From the NCBI GenBank assembly GCA_002793355.1, contig PFQB01000054.1, positions 1 to 28,344 of the forward strand: 28,344 nt of DNA, read 5' to 3'. A model generated the notes under the pieces. The model saw only the letters and a program-made list of their open reading frames with translations. It was not told the origin of the DNA and did no database searches. Below are positions 14,814 through 21,437 of this stretch, piece after piece. The stretch comes from Candidatus Dojkabacteria bacterium CG_4_10_14_0_2_um_filter_Dojkabacteria_WS6_41_15. GTDB taxonomy: Bacteria > Patescibacteriota > Dojkabacteria > GCA-002793355. Numbering within the stretch: position 1 is the first letter of the stretch; each line of letters begins with the position of its first letter. Position numbers and translations under genes: made by a program.

Positions 14814-16352
14814 TTACTGATTTAGCAATTCCCCATTCCCCCACCACCACGTCATCGGTAAAAAGAAACCGTAATAGGAGATAGTGGCAACGGAGAAGAA
14901 AGGAACGCCGAAGGCGACAAGCACAAGTAGAAGCTTGGAGCCGTAGACCAAGTAGAATTCGCGCGATAGTTTCGTATTGTCTTTGCGTGCCTTAAGTAGT
15001 TGCAATACAAGTTTGCGACTGCTGCGAATGGCGATATACCAAAGATAGCCAATAACAAGCAAATAGAGAGTTATTCCTGCAAGTCCTTGCTCTGCATACA
15101 CAAGCCCATAGGTGGAATGTGGACTTGCGTTTGTCCCGCCACCAGGTGCGATAATTTTTTCAAACTGAACGCCAAAGCTACCGAGTCCCATGCCAAATAG
15201 AGGTCGCTGATTGCCGATGGTGACTGCGTTCATAAATAAGGTTGCGTGTCCTTGGGCGGAGTTTTCTTGTGGATTAAACATTTGTGTTGCATAGGAAATA
15301 AATTCCTTCGATAATGAGGTTTGCCTATTTTTATATGTTAAGGGGACCGCATACCCAAGTGCAAGTAGTAAAGCAAAACCACCAATAAAAGCGATTGCAA
15401 ACAGTCCAAGTTTCTTCCAAAATTCCTTCGAAATTTCCGCACTTTTTATCAGCGGCAGCAGAATGACCAGCGAGAGAACGATTCCTAAAATTCCTGCACC
15501 TAGAATACCGCTTCTCGATAAGTTCAGTAGAAACGATATCATTCCTGCAATTATTGGGATTAGCAGGAAGCGTTGTTCTTTTGTCGGTAAATAGCCTTTT
15601 GCATTCTTCAGCAACTCTGCAACTAGCCACATAACAGCGCTACAAACTACGATAAATAGCGAGAACATTCCGTTAAAATTCACATCACCGAAGAACCCTG
15701 GAGCTCGAATAACGGTTGGTTTTTTGCTGAATTTTTGATGACCGACTACCAGCAGTTTGTTAGGAAATATTTTATCAATCTCGTTCCAAACATGGCAGCC
15801 TTTGCTTGAAAAAGAACAATCAGCAAATTGTGTTACCGAAACGACGGTATTTGCGACAGTAAATCCAATCAGTGCAATTGCAAATGTCTTAATTAGTTTT
15901 ATGGCAACTTTCTGTAAAGTTGCTGTATCCAACATTTCGGAAACCAGCTTAAGCCAAATGCTCGAAGTGATAAATATTGCCAAATTCATTCCGTGTGCGA
16001 TAAAGCCACTGATTGAACTGGTTTTTGCGGTTGATGTAAAGATCGATATGACATCTACGATAACGAGTAATGCAACGAGCATTGCTAATTTGCTTTTTAG
16101 TAGAGAAACTATTCCGTGTTTTTTGTGATATTCCCAAAGTCCTTTTAGCAGAAGTATTGGAATGACAAAAATAATGGGTTGTAGTGTTTTAGTGTCAGAC
16201 CCGATATTGATGGTTATGCTGAAGCGGTGAATGAAAGCGATAGCGGGAGTTAGCGCAAAAGCTTCGAGAAATGGGAGGTAGGCTGCTGCTGCTGCAAGGA
16301 ACAGAAACAAGCCGAGAAGTATTTTTGAACCCAGTACAGTATAGCGAAGCAT
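14814..16352 (-). CDS. O-antigen ligase/polymerase-like (Wzy_C) polytopic membrane protein
   Basis: This 512-aa protein has roughly a dozen hydrophobic membrane segments and the Wzy_C family layout, with a long outside loop before the motif ASPHSTYGLVYAEQGLAG (about residues 424-441). Members join or polymerise surface polysaccharide on the outer face of the membrane, so it probably acts in cell-surface glycan assembly; the exact substrate cannot be told. The frame is open further upstream, to 16439. The ATG at 16352 is preferred because TAAAAT lies 5 nt before it and because the extra 29 residues would overlap miaA. It is divergent from miaA (46 bp between starts), with an unrelated function. 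Confidence 0.82.
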   Translation of the reverse strand: MLRYTVLGSKILLGLFLFLAAAAAYLPFLEAFALTPAIAFIHRFSITINIGSDTKTLQPIIFVIPILLLKGLWEYHKKHGIVSLLKSKLAMLVALLVIVDVISIFTSTAKTSSISGFIAHGMNLAIFITSSIWLKLVSEMLDTATLQKVAIKLIKTFAIALIGFTVANTVVSVTQFADCSFSSKGCHVWNEIDKIFPNKLLVVGHQKFSKKPTVIRAPGFFGDVNFNGMFSLFIVVCSAVMWLVAELLKNAKGYLPTKEQRFLLIPIIAGMISFLLNLSRSGILGAGILGIVLSLVILLPLIKSAEISKEFWKKLGLFAIAFIGGFALLLALGYAVPLTYKNRQTSLSKEFISYATQMFNPQENSAQGHATLFMNAVTIGNQRPLFGMGLGSFGVQFEKIIAPGGGTNASPHSTYGLVYAEQGLAGITLYLLVIGYLWYIAIRSSRKLVLQLLKARKDNTKLSREFYLVYGSKLLLVLVAFGVPFFSVATISYYGFFLPMTWWWGNGELLNQ

Positions 16353-16357
16353 AGGTG

Positions 16358-16363
16358 ATTTTA
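16358..16363 (-). promoter_or_regulatory. -10 hexamer TAAAAT of the Wzy_C-like gene
   Basis: TAAAAT on the minus strand ends 5 nt before the ATG at 16352. It decides the start of this gene. Confidence 0.55.
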
Positions 16364-16382
16364 CCTGAAATCGGCTATTTGT

Positions 16383-16388
16383 TACAAT
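16383..16388 (+). promoter_or_regulatory. -10 hexamer TACAAT of miaA
   Basis: TACAAT ends 10 nt before the ATG at 16399, predicting a leader of only about 3-4 nt. Confidence 0.45.
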
Positions 16389-16398
16389 ACCCCATTCT

Positions 16399-17307
16399 AT
16401 GGAACTAAAAATATTGTTTGGCCCCACCGCCACCAGCAAAACGAAAATAGCCCAAGCGCTGTGGGAGAAAACTCACTACCCTATTCTTTCGGTGGATTCT
16501 CGAAAGGTTTATAAAGGTGCTGATATTGGAACGAATAAGCTCTCATTACTCACTTTTCGGAAAAACCATCCAGAGGTGTTGGTTGGAGGAATAGATTTTC
16601 TTGAGCCTAACGAAGAGGTTTCCGTCTATATTTACCAACAGCATGTATATAACTGGTTGAAGGAACATCGCGAAGAAATTGAGAAGGCTGGCGGTATTAT
16701 TCTTCACGGAGGTACAGGGTTGTATTTAGATGCAATTCTTGAAGGTAAATCCCTGCTTAGTTCACGTAATCAGATCCTGCGCGAGGAATTGGCTGGCATG
16801 ACGGTTGAACAACTTCAACAAAGGGCAGAACACGAGGTACCGAAAGGTTATGGACTTTTGAACGATAGCGATCGGAAGAATCCGAGAAGGTTGGTGAGAG
16901 TTATTGAAAACAAAAGTATAAAGTATAAAGAATTAAAGGATAAAGGGGGAAAAAATCACCAATTCGCCAAGGACTTGTTAGCAAGTGCGAAGAAGGTTTG
17001 GCAGGTAAGTATTCTATCTCGAACTGAATTGTACGAGATAATCAATAAACGGGTGTATACCTATTTGGAGGAAGGTTGGCTTGGAGAGGTGGCAAATCTA
17101 TTGCAGCGTTTTGGACCAGAAGCCCCTGCTCTTCGCATGATGGGGTATCGGCAAGTGGTAGCTTTTATGCAGAATAACGAACACTGGCAACAATTAGCAG
17201 TCGATAATGCGCCAAAATTTCAGGTGATGATTGCCGAAATTCAACAAGAACATCGACGATATGCAAAACGACAGGAGACCTGGGCGAAGAAATATCGTCA
17301 GCCGTAG
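16399..17307 (+). CDS. miaA: tRNA dimethylallyltransferase MiaA with an altered P-loop
   Basis: This 302-aa enzyme should attach a dimethylallyl group to N6 of A37 in tRNAs reading UNN codons. Family motifs seen are DSRKVYKGADIGTNK (33-47, usually DSRQVYRGMDIGTAK), HGGTGLYLDAILEG, NPRRLVRVIE and MMGYRQV, and the C-terminal AKRQETWAKKY (usually AKRQxTWFR). Two oddities: the P-loop GPTATSKT (8-15) has Ser13 where the family and Walker A motifs have Gly, and residues 172-189 (KSIKYKELKDKGGKNHQF) are encoded by an AAAG heptad tract shared with glyS, in the loop where other MiaA proteins have the short TGKPxSEL segment. The last 10 nt overlap the convergent ygjP-like gene. Confidence 0.92.
   Translation: MELKILFGPTATSKTKIAQALWEKTHYPILSVDSRKVYKGADIGTNKLSLLTFRKNHPEVLVGGIDFLEPNEEVSVYIYQQHVYNWLKEHREEIEKAGGIILHGGTGLYLDAILEGKSLLSSRNQILREELAGMTVEQLQQRAEHEVPKGYGLLNDSDRKNPRRLVRVIENKSIKYKELKDKGGKNHQFAKDLLASAKKVWQVSILSRTELYEIINKRVYTYLEEGWLGEVANLLQRFGPEAPALRMMGYRQVVAFMQNNEHWQQLAVDNAPKFQVMIAEIQQEHRRYAKRQETWAKKYRQP
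16911..16966 (+). repeat. 56-nt AAAG-heptad tract within miaA, shared with glyS
   Basis: AAAG occurs at 16913, 16920, 16927, 16935 and 16942 (spacings 7, 7, 8, 7, the same series as in glyS). Alignment to 13379-13434 gives 41 of 56 identical bases without a gap. The last seven bases (CAATTCG) are also identical although they lie outside the AAAG units. Confidence 0.7.
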
Positions 17308-17966
17308 GTTCGAGCCTTTAGAATCTTTTTTGCTGCTTTATAGTCTGGACAATGAGTATCCACAATATCCCAAAAGGCCTTAGAATGGTTGTGCTCTTGT
17401 AAATGAGCCAGTTCGTGAATAATGACGTACTCAATGATATCGGTAGGATAATGAACTAAGCGCTTGTTAAAGGAAATATTGCCCGTTCTGGTGCAACTTC
17501 CCCACAAGGACCGAGTTAACTTGTAACGTAATTTTGTGTACGCCTTTGTGGACATCTGCGCGGTCAGCTTTGGCGTTTTTTCCGCAATAAATTCTGCTAG
17601 TGTTGGGGTTAACAGTTCATAAAGTTTTACTCGTGAAATGCTGTTGCCCCGTTTGTTAACTACTACTGCTTGATTAAGTGTATCTACGGTGATTCTTTGT
17701 CGCAGTGCCGGAATCAGCTCAAGTAAGTACTGTCGCCCGAAAATGTAGAGAGAATTGCCCGTTTGCAGTGTCTTGGGCAAAATCGCTTGCATTGGGATTT
17801 GCAGCGATTTTGCCAGAAACTTTGTATTGTTTGCAACGAAGTCGACTAAGAAAGCAAGGCTTTTCTGGCTTGGCGCACGCAGTTCGATTTCTCCCCTATT
17901 CATGATGCGCATCGTTAACGAACGCCTTCGTTTTGCGGACCGAACCACAGAAATAGTTATCGACAT
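17298..17966 (-). CDS. YgjP-like zinc metallopeptidase (M48-related, DUF45)
   Basis: This 222-aa protein is a predicted cytoplasmic metallopeptidase of the YgjP/DUF45 group, often found beside restriction or repair genes but of poorly known role. The zinc site is HELAH (184-188) with a third ligand a few residues later in EHNHSKAF. The segment SLWGSCTRTGNISFNKRL (153-170) is the other family signature. Length is typical. The ATG lies 4 nt after the SerRS stop, and an AAAGAGGTGAT stretch inside the end of serS is a good Shine-Dalgarno match, though about 13 nt from the ATG. It is therefore likely translated from the serS mRNA. Its 3' end overlaps that of miaA by 10 nt. Confidence 0.9.
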   Translation of the reverse strand: MSITISVVRSAKRRRSLTMRIMNRGEIELRAPSQKSLAFLVDFVANNTKFLAKSLQIPMQAILPKTLQTGNSLYIFGRQYLLELIPALRQRITVDTLNQAVVVNKRGNSISRVKLYELLTPTLAEFIAEKTPKLTAQMSTKAYTKLRYKLTRSLWGSCTRTGNISFNKRLVHYPTDIIEYVIIHELAHLQEHNHSKAFWDIVDTHCPDYKAAKKILKARTYG

Positions 17967-17970
17967 TCTT

Positions 17971-19278
17971 CTATCCTATCACCTCTTTGCCCAGGTACTT
18001 TTGTAATGGCTTTGGAACATTGATTTTGCCGTCTTTTGTTTGATTATTCTCTACAAGCGCAATTAGAAAACGTGGTAACGCAATTGCAGTATTGTTGAGG
18101 GAATAAGCAACTACTTTTTCGCCATTCGCCAATTTTACTTTGATATTGTGACGCCTACATTGGAAGTCAGCCATATTTGATGCTGAGTGTGTTTCGCCAT
18201 AGTCACCTTTTCCAGGCATCCAAGATTCAATATCAAACTTCTTATGCTGAGGTTCCCCCATATCGCCGGTACACATTGAAAGAACTTGATAAGGAATACC
18301 TAAACCTTGTATCACGTCTTCCGCGTTTTGAAGGATTTCCATTAAAATTGCGTCTGCTTTTGCTTCATCAGGCTCCATCAGTATTACCTGTTCAACTTTT
18401 AGGAATTCGTGAATTCGGTAAATTCCTTTGAGATCCTTACTATAGCTTCCTACCTCTTTACGATAACATGGAGATAATCCAGCTAATCGCATTGGCCCTT
18501 TGGATAAATCTAAGGTCTCTCCTGAATACATTGCCATAAGGGGAACTTCTGCTGTTCCAGCCATATATATTGGTTCTGATATTTCTTTTCCTGTTTCATC
18601 AACTCCTGCCGTTTTTACTTGATAAACGTCTTGCTCTCCCCAAGGGAACTGGCCATTACCAAAAAGAGCGAATTCTTTTACCAAAATTGGCGGAGTAATA
18701 ATCTCGAAACCTTTTTGCCTAAGAATTTCTAGCGCATACATCAATACTGCCCACTCTAACATTGCGGCATCACCTTTTAGGAAATAACCACGAAATCCTG
18801 CGACCTTGACTCCTCGTTCGATATCAAGTAGCCCAAGATTGGTCAATAAATCGACATGATTCTTCGGCTCAAAATCAAATTTTGGCTTTTCTCCCCACGT
18901 ATGGTGAACAACATTGCCTGTTTCGTCAGGTCCAATCGGTGTATCTGCTGAAGGAATGCCGGGCAAGAAGGTCATCAACGTATGAAGTTTTTCTTCTTGT
19001 TCGTTTAAGGCTTTCTCTAGTTCCGCAATTTGCTCTTTTAGTTTCTTACCCTCTTCGATAATTGCGGGTCTTTCCTCAGCACTCGCCTTTTGAACTTTTT
19101 CCGAATGCTCATTTCGTTTTGCTCTCAAGTTCTGAACTTCGGTGGTTGCAGTTTTGACGGAGGATGCTAAAGATACAATAGTGTCGACATCTTGAACAGT
19201 AACGCCGCGTACCCGTTTATTCGTGATTGCCGCCTTAACAGCATCTGGGTTGGCTATAACATATTGTAAATCTAACAT
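17971..19278 (-). CDS. serS: Seryl-tRNA synthetase
   Basis: This 435-aa class II synthetase charges tRNA-Ser. The N-terminal coiled-coil arm that grips the long variable arm of tRNA-Ser is at about residues 30-100 (SSVKTATTEVQNLRAKRNEH ...). The catalytic core includes MAGTAEVPLMAMYSG, SPCYRKEVGSYSKDLKGIYRIHEF (motif 2 region) and the motif 3 region NNTAIALPRFLIALVENNQ. The frame is open upstream to 19365, but the ATG at 19278 is used here: it begins MLDLQYVIANPD as in other SerRS, and TAACAT lies 5 nt before it. It is followed by the ygjP-like gene with a 4-nt gap. No T-box or other leader is possible if the mRNA is leaderless. Confidence 0.95.
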   Translation of the reverse strand: MLDLQYVIANPDAVKAAITNKRVRGVTVQDVDTIVSLASSVKTATTEVQNLRAKRNEHSEKVQKASAEERPAIIEEGKKLKEQIAELEKALNEQEEKLHTLMTFLPGIPSADTPIGPDETGNVVHHTWGEKPKFDFEPKNHVDLLTNLGLLDIERGVKVAGFRGYFLKGDAAMLEWAVLMYALEILRQKGFEIITPPILVKEFALFGNGQFPWGEQDVYQVKTAGVDETGKEISEPIYMAGTAEVPLMAMYSGETLDLSKGPMRLAGLSPCYRKEVGSYSKDLKGIYRIHEFLKVEQVILMEPDEAKADAILMEILQNAEDVIQGLGIPYQVLSMCTGDMGEPQHKKFDIESWMPGKGDYGETHSASNMADFQCRRHNIKVKLANGEKVVAYSLNNTAIALPRFLIALVENNQTKDGKINVPKPLQKYLGKEVIG

Positions 19279-19283
19279 ACGGT

Positions 19284-19289
19284 ATGTTA
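19284..19289 (-). promoter_or_regulatory. -10 hexamer TAACAT of serS
   Basis: TAACAT on the minus strand ends 5 nt before the ATG at 19278, which decides the start of serS. Confidence 0.55.
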
Positions 19290-19327
19290 CCGCATTTTTG
19301 TTGAATTGAAAATCATAATTGAGGATG

Positions 19328-19392
19328 ATATAATATTCAACTTTCGGCGAAAGCCACGACTCCACTGCACAGGCGGTGGAGGCAACCAGAAT
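19328..19392 (+). other. Two stacked hairpins behind a TATAAT: possible structured RNA or relict IS605-type end
   Basis: In the gap between serS and the mazF-like gene, TATAAT at 19328-19333 (plus strand) is followed by hairpin CTTTC/GAAAG (19341-19353) and by an 8-bp hairpin at 19361-19380 (TCCACTGC/GCGGTGGA with loop ACAG, one G-T pair). The GC content is clearly above that of the surroundings. No T-run follows on either strand, so a terminator is unlikely. The layout resembles the right end of tnpB-type IS605 elements, where the hairpin forms the scaffold end of the guide RNA, but no tnpB is nearby. Confidence 0.4.
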
Positions 19393-19393
19393 T

Positions 19394-19804
19394 TCACTTC
19401 AGTAGTTCCTGAAATATTGCAATCATCTGACAGTTAAGGTTACGGTAGGTCTTTTGGTCTATTACCCCAAGCTTGTTCCACATTCGTGTGGCAGAGAAAT
19501 AGCGAATTTGTGACAGTACTACGCAAGAAGTCTTTGCTGTTTGTGATATCTCAAAAGTGAATCGATCTGCACGCAGTTTGGTGGTGAGTGGGATGCCAAT
19601 AAATCCTGTTGCATTGATTTTGTAGAGAATCAACACAGGGCGAATGAAGTTACTGCCTTTTCCATTAATCTCGTGACCAATGTTGGTTCCAAAGCTAAGC
19701 CACCATATTTCTGAATTGTGAAATTTTGGGGGAATATGACTGGTGTTATCTAATGCCTTCTTTTTCTGATTCCATTGATCAAAATCCTTGTGATAAAGCT
19801 CCAC
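19394..19804 (-). CDS. MazF/PemK-family toxin-like endoribonuclease, no antitoxin adjacent
   Basis: This 136-aa protein has the PemK/MazF fold pattern: IWWLSFGTNIGHEINGKGSNFIRPVLILYKI (the first strands and loop, with the conserved G-E and RPVLI) and GIPLTTKL, then a stretch SCVVLSQIRYFSATRM, as in the S-Q-x-R-x-x-S motif of MazF. Members cut mRNA at short sequences. The N-terminal KDFDQWNQKKKALDN is common in a chromosomal subgroup. The start is a GTG; TAGAAA lies 5 nt before it. No small antitoxin gene is seen upstream (66 bp to the pyrophosphatase gene) or downstream, so it is either an orphan, has a distant partner, or works as a housekeeping RNase. Confidence 0.85.
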   Translation of the reverse strand: MELYHKDFDQWNQKKKALDNTSHIPPKFHNSEIWWLSFGTNIGHEINGKGSNFIRPVLILYKINATGFIGIPLTTKLRADRFTFEISQTAKTSCVVLSQIRYFSATRMWNKLGVIDQKTYRNLNCQMIAIFQELLK

Positions 19805-19809
19805 CTATC

Positions 19810-19815
19810 TTTCTA
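19810..19815 (-). promoter_or_regulatory. Weak -10 hexamer TAGAAA of the mazF-like gene
   Basis: TAGAAA ends 5 nt before the GTG at 19804. It matches the spacing rule of this window but lacks the final T. Confidence 0.3.
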
Positions 19816-19870
19816 ACACATGAATAATGATTGGTGAAAAATGCAAACTTGGAATAGCAGAATCTTGTCG

Positions 19871-20497
19871 CTACGACGCCATAACTGTCTCTATCCGTGA
19901 TTTGTCCTGCCCATACTTGAGTTTGTAAGCTGCTTGGCATTTTTCAATGACTTCACGCGCCTCTTTTTCGTCGCCCCACCGGTCAACGACTACTTTCTTT
20001 TCAGTATGCCCCTTGTAACGGAACTGAAGTCCTTTATAATGCTCCCAAAAGAATTGAATTTCGTCGACAGTAATTGAAGGCAAATCTTTAATGCTGCGGA
20101 TGTGTGCAAAGCGAACGTCTTCTACCGGTACGGCAAAAATTTTATCGTCTACGTCCCCACCGTCAATCATGTACATCACGCCAATTGGTCTCACAGCAAT
20201 CAAACAACCAGGGAAGGTTGGGTAGGTAATCAAACTCATAATATCGAGAAGGTCATTATCTTCGTCGTATGTTTGTGGAATTAACCCGTATTCCACCGGA
20301 TAGGGCAACATTTCGAAGAGTACTCTATCGAATTTGATAATATTTGCTTCGGTGACATACTCATACTTATTGTATGAACCCTTGGGGATCTCTACCAACA
20401 TGTTGATATTGCCGTCATCATCGAACGTCGGAAGCGCATGCTGTGGATTGATTCCCTTCAGAAGGTATTTAGGATCTAGGTTTTTTATGTTTGCCAT
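19871..20497 (-). CDS. ppa: Inorganic pyrophosphatase, family I
   Basis: This 208-aa enzyme hydrolyses pyrophosphate made by biosynthesis. Family I features are EIPKGSYNKYEY, the strand FDRVL followed by YPVEYGLIPQTYDEDNDLLDI (metal-binding D-x-D-x-x-D, with Leu where Pro is usual) and GDVDDKIFAVPVEDVRF, then the C-terminal helix FFWEHYKGL. The frame is open upstream to 20563 (22 more residues), but the ATG at 20497 gives a normal N-terminus (MANIKNLDPKYLLKG). TATAAT lies at 20525-20530, inside the longer frame. Length is slightly above the usual 175 or so residues. Confidence 0.93.
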   Translation of the reverse strand: MANIKNLDPKYLLKGINPQHALPTFDDDGNINMLVEIPKGSYNKYEYVTEANIIKFDRVLFEMLPYPVEYGLIPQTYDEDNDLLDIMSLITYPTFPGCLIAVRPIGVMYMIDGGDVDDKIFAVPVEDVRFAHIRSIKDLPSITVDEIQFFWEHYKGLQFRYKGHTEKKVVVDRWGDEKEAREVIEKCQAAYKLKYGQDKSRIETVMAS

Positions 20498-20524
20498 GCG
20501 GCGGTAAGAAATATTATTTGAGGC

Positions 20525-20530
20525 ATTATA
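20525..20530 (-). promoter_or_regulatory. -10 hexamer TATAAT of ppa
   Basis: A perfect TATAAT on the minus strand lies 27 nt before the chosen ATG, giving a leader of about 20 nt. This is an exception to the leaderless pattern. Using this promoter excludes the upstream start at 20563. Confidence 0.45.
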
Positions 20531-20583
20531 GCTCGGTAACGGGCTAGTTGCTAGTGCGGGCACAACAACTAATCAGGATGGGG

Positions 20584-21357
20584 CTACTTTACAAAGTAAA
20601 TCTGTTTGGGCACGGTACCCTTGAAGGTCGTTTTTCCATCGCCGAATGAAAGCTCTTCAATCGAAAGCCCTTTGACTACGGCAAGGCGGTCTTCCAAAAA
20701 GCTGTTAACTTCGCCTTTATATCGGGACATTAAGGTACCTGGTACTGGAATAATTCCAACGGATACACTCGAAAAGTTGGCGTTTACTGCATTGTTCTTT
20801 ACGGTCAACGTGCCAGATGCTTTTAAGGGAAAAGTTCCGCCCAGTGAACCAACATATTTGGTAATTATGTTCATGGTTGCTGCAGGAACATTAGTGGCTG
20901 TTCCGAACTTTTGCACTTGATTCATGTCAACAATTCCTGCAAAGTCAACAGTCCCGTCAGCATTTACGCGCATCTGCCCCGAAGTAAAAGGTGCGTTTGG
21001 CGCAAAACGAATCCATTCATTGATTAATGCTGTACCTTGTGAATTCGACAGTGTTGTCGATACTGTTTGTGTACCAACATAAATTGGGGTTCCCGGAACA
21101 CAGCTCATTGATTTGCATTCCGGACTGTCAGCAGTGAGCACTTTTGCCCCAGTTTCTATCGTTTCCATAAAATCCTGCGCTTCCTTCTCGGTGAACGTGA
21201 TCTCTAGATCAGTGCTTGTTCCTTTATTCAAGAAACCTAATTTGGAGAGAAAACTAAGGTCGCCACTTTTTGCTTTGCTGTAACCATACCACCCCAGACC
21301 TGCAACAATTCCGCACAACAGAAGCAAAACGACTAATATAACTCCAACAACTTTCAT
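20584..21357 (-). CDS. Unknown membrane-anchored extracytoplasmic protein, 257 aa
   Basis: I do not recognise the family. Residues 4-26 (VGVILVVLLLLCGIVAGLGWYGY) form one membrane segment that serves as an uncleaved anchor or signal; no lipobox is clear. The rest is predicted to lie outside the membrane and is rich in beta strands, with short hydrophobic repeats such as GTFPLKASGTLTVKNNAVNANF and SVGIIPVPGTL. Two cysteines close together (SPECKSMSCVPG) could form a disulphide. It is divergent from the LCP cell-wall gene with 80 bp between the starts, so a joint role in the cell envelope is plausible but unproven. TAGATA lies 5 nt before its ATG. Confidence 0.7.
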   Translation of the reverse strand: MKVVGVILVVLLLLCGIVAGLGWYGYSKAKSGDLSFLSKLGFLNKGTSTDLEITFTEKEAQDFMETIETGAKVLTADSPECKSMSCVPGTPIYVGTQTVSTTLSNSQGTALINEWIRFAPNAPFTSGQMRVNADGTVDFAGIVDMNQVQKFGTATNVPAATMNIITKYVGSLGGTFPLKASGTLTVKNNAVNANFSSVSVGIIPVPGTLMSRYKGEVNSFLEDRLAVVKGLSIEELSFGDGKTTFKGTVPKQIYFVK

Positions 21358-21362
21358 ATTTC

Positions 21363-21368
21363 TATCTA
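21363..21368 (-). promoter_or_regulatory. -10-like hexamer TAGATA of the 257-aa gene
   Basis: TAGATA ends 5 nt before the ATG at 21357. The last base differs from the consensus T. Confidence 0.35.
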
Positions 21369-21374
21369 GCTAAA

Positions 21375-21402
21375 ATAACTACTAGCTAATAGTTACTAGC
21401 TA
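21375..21402. repeat. 7-bp periodic repeat, copy 3 (short)
   Basis: Four heptamers in phase, ATAACTA, CTAGCTA, ATAGTTA and CTAGCTA, all fit NNARYTA. A fifth unit, CTAGCTA, lies at 21366-21372, two bases out of phase. Inverted matches are present (CTAGCTA..TAACT with AGTTA.CTAGCTAG) but the hairpin is weaker than in copies 1 and 2. It sits between two divergent promoters. Confidence 0.75.
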
Positions 21403-21426
21403 GTTTCTTAGTATACTCTGCTGTGG

Positions 21427-21432
21427 CATAAT
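21427..21432 (+). promoter_or_regulatory. -10 hexamer CATAAT of the LCP gene
   Basis: CATAAT ends 5 nt before the ATG at 21438, consistent with a leaderless mRNA. Confidence 0.5.
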
Positions 21433-21437
21433 GCACC

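Noticed and set aside
17300..17320. GTTCGAGCC, resembling a tRNA T-loop
   Set aside because: It is coding sequence for the end of the YgjP-like protein, and no acceptor or anticodon stems are found around it.
19341..19392. c-di-GMP (GEMM) riboswitch-like order of AAAGCCACG, a hairpin and an AACCAG end
   Set aside because: The 5' half of the GEMM consensus is absent, and the downstream region on that strand is antisense to the mazF-like gene, so no controlled gene follows.
20584..21357. Lipoprotein assignment for the 257-aa protein, from Cys near the membrane segment
   Set aside because: The LLLLCG stretch lies within the hydrophobic core and does not give a convincing lipobox followed by a mature domain.
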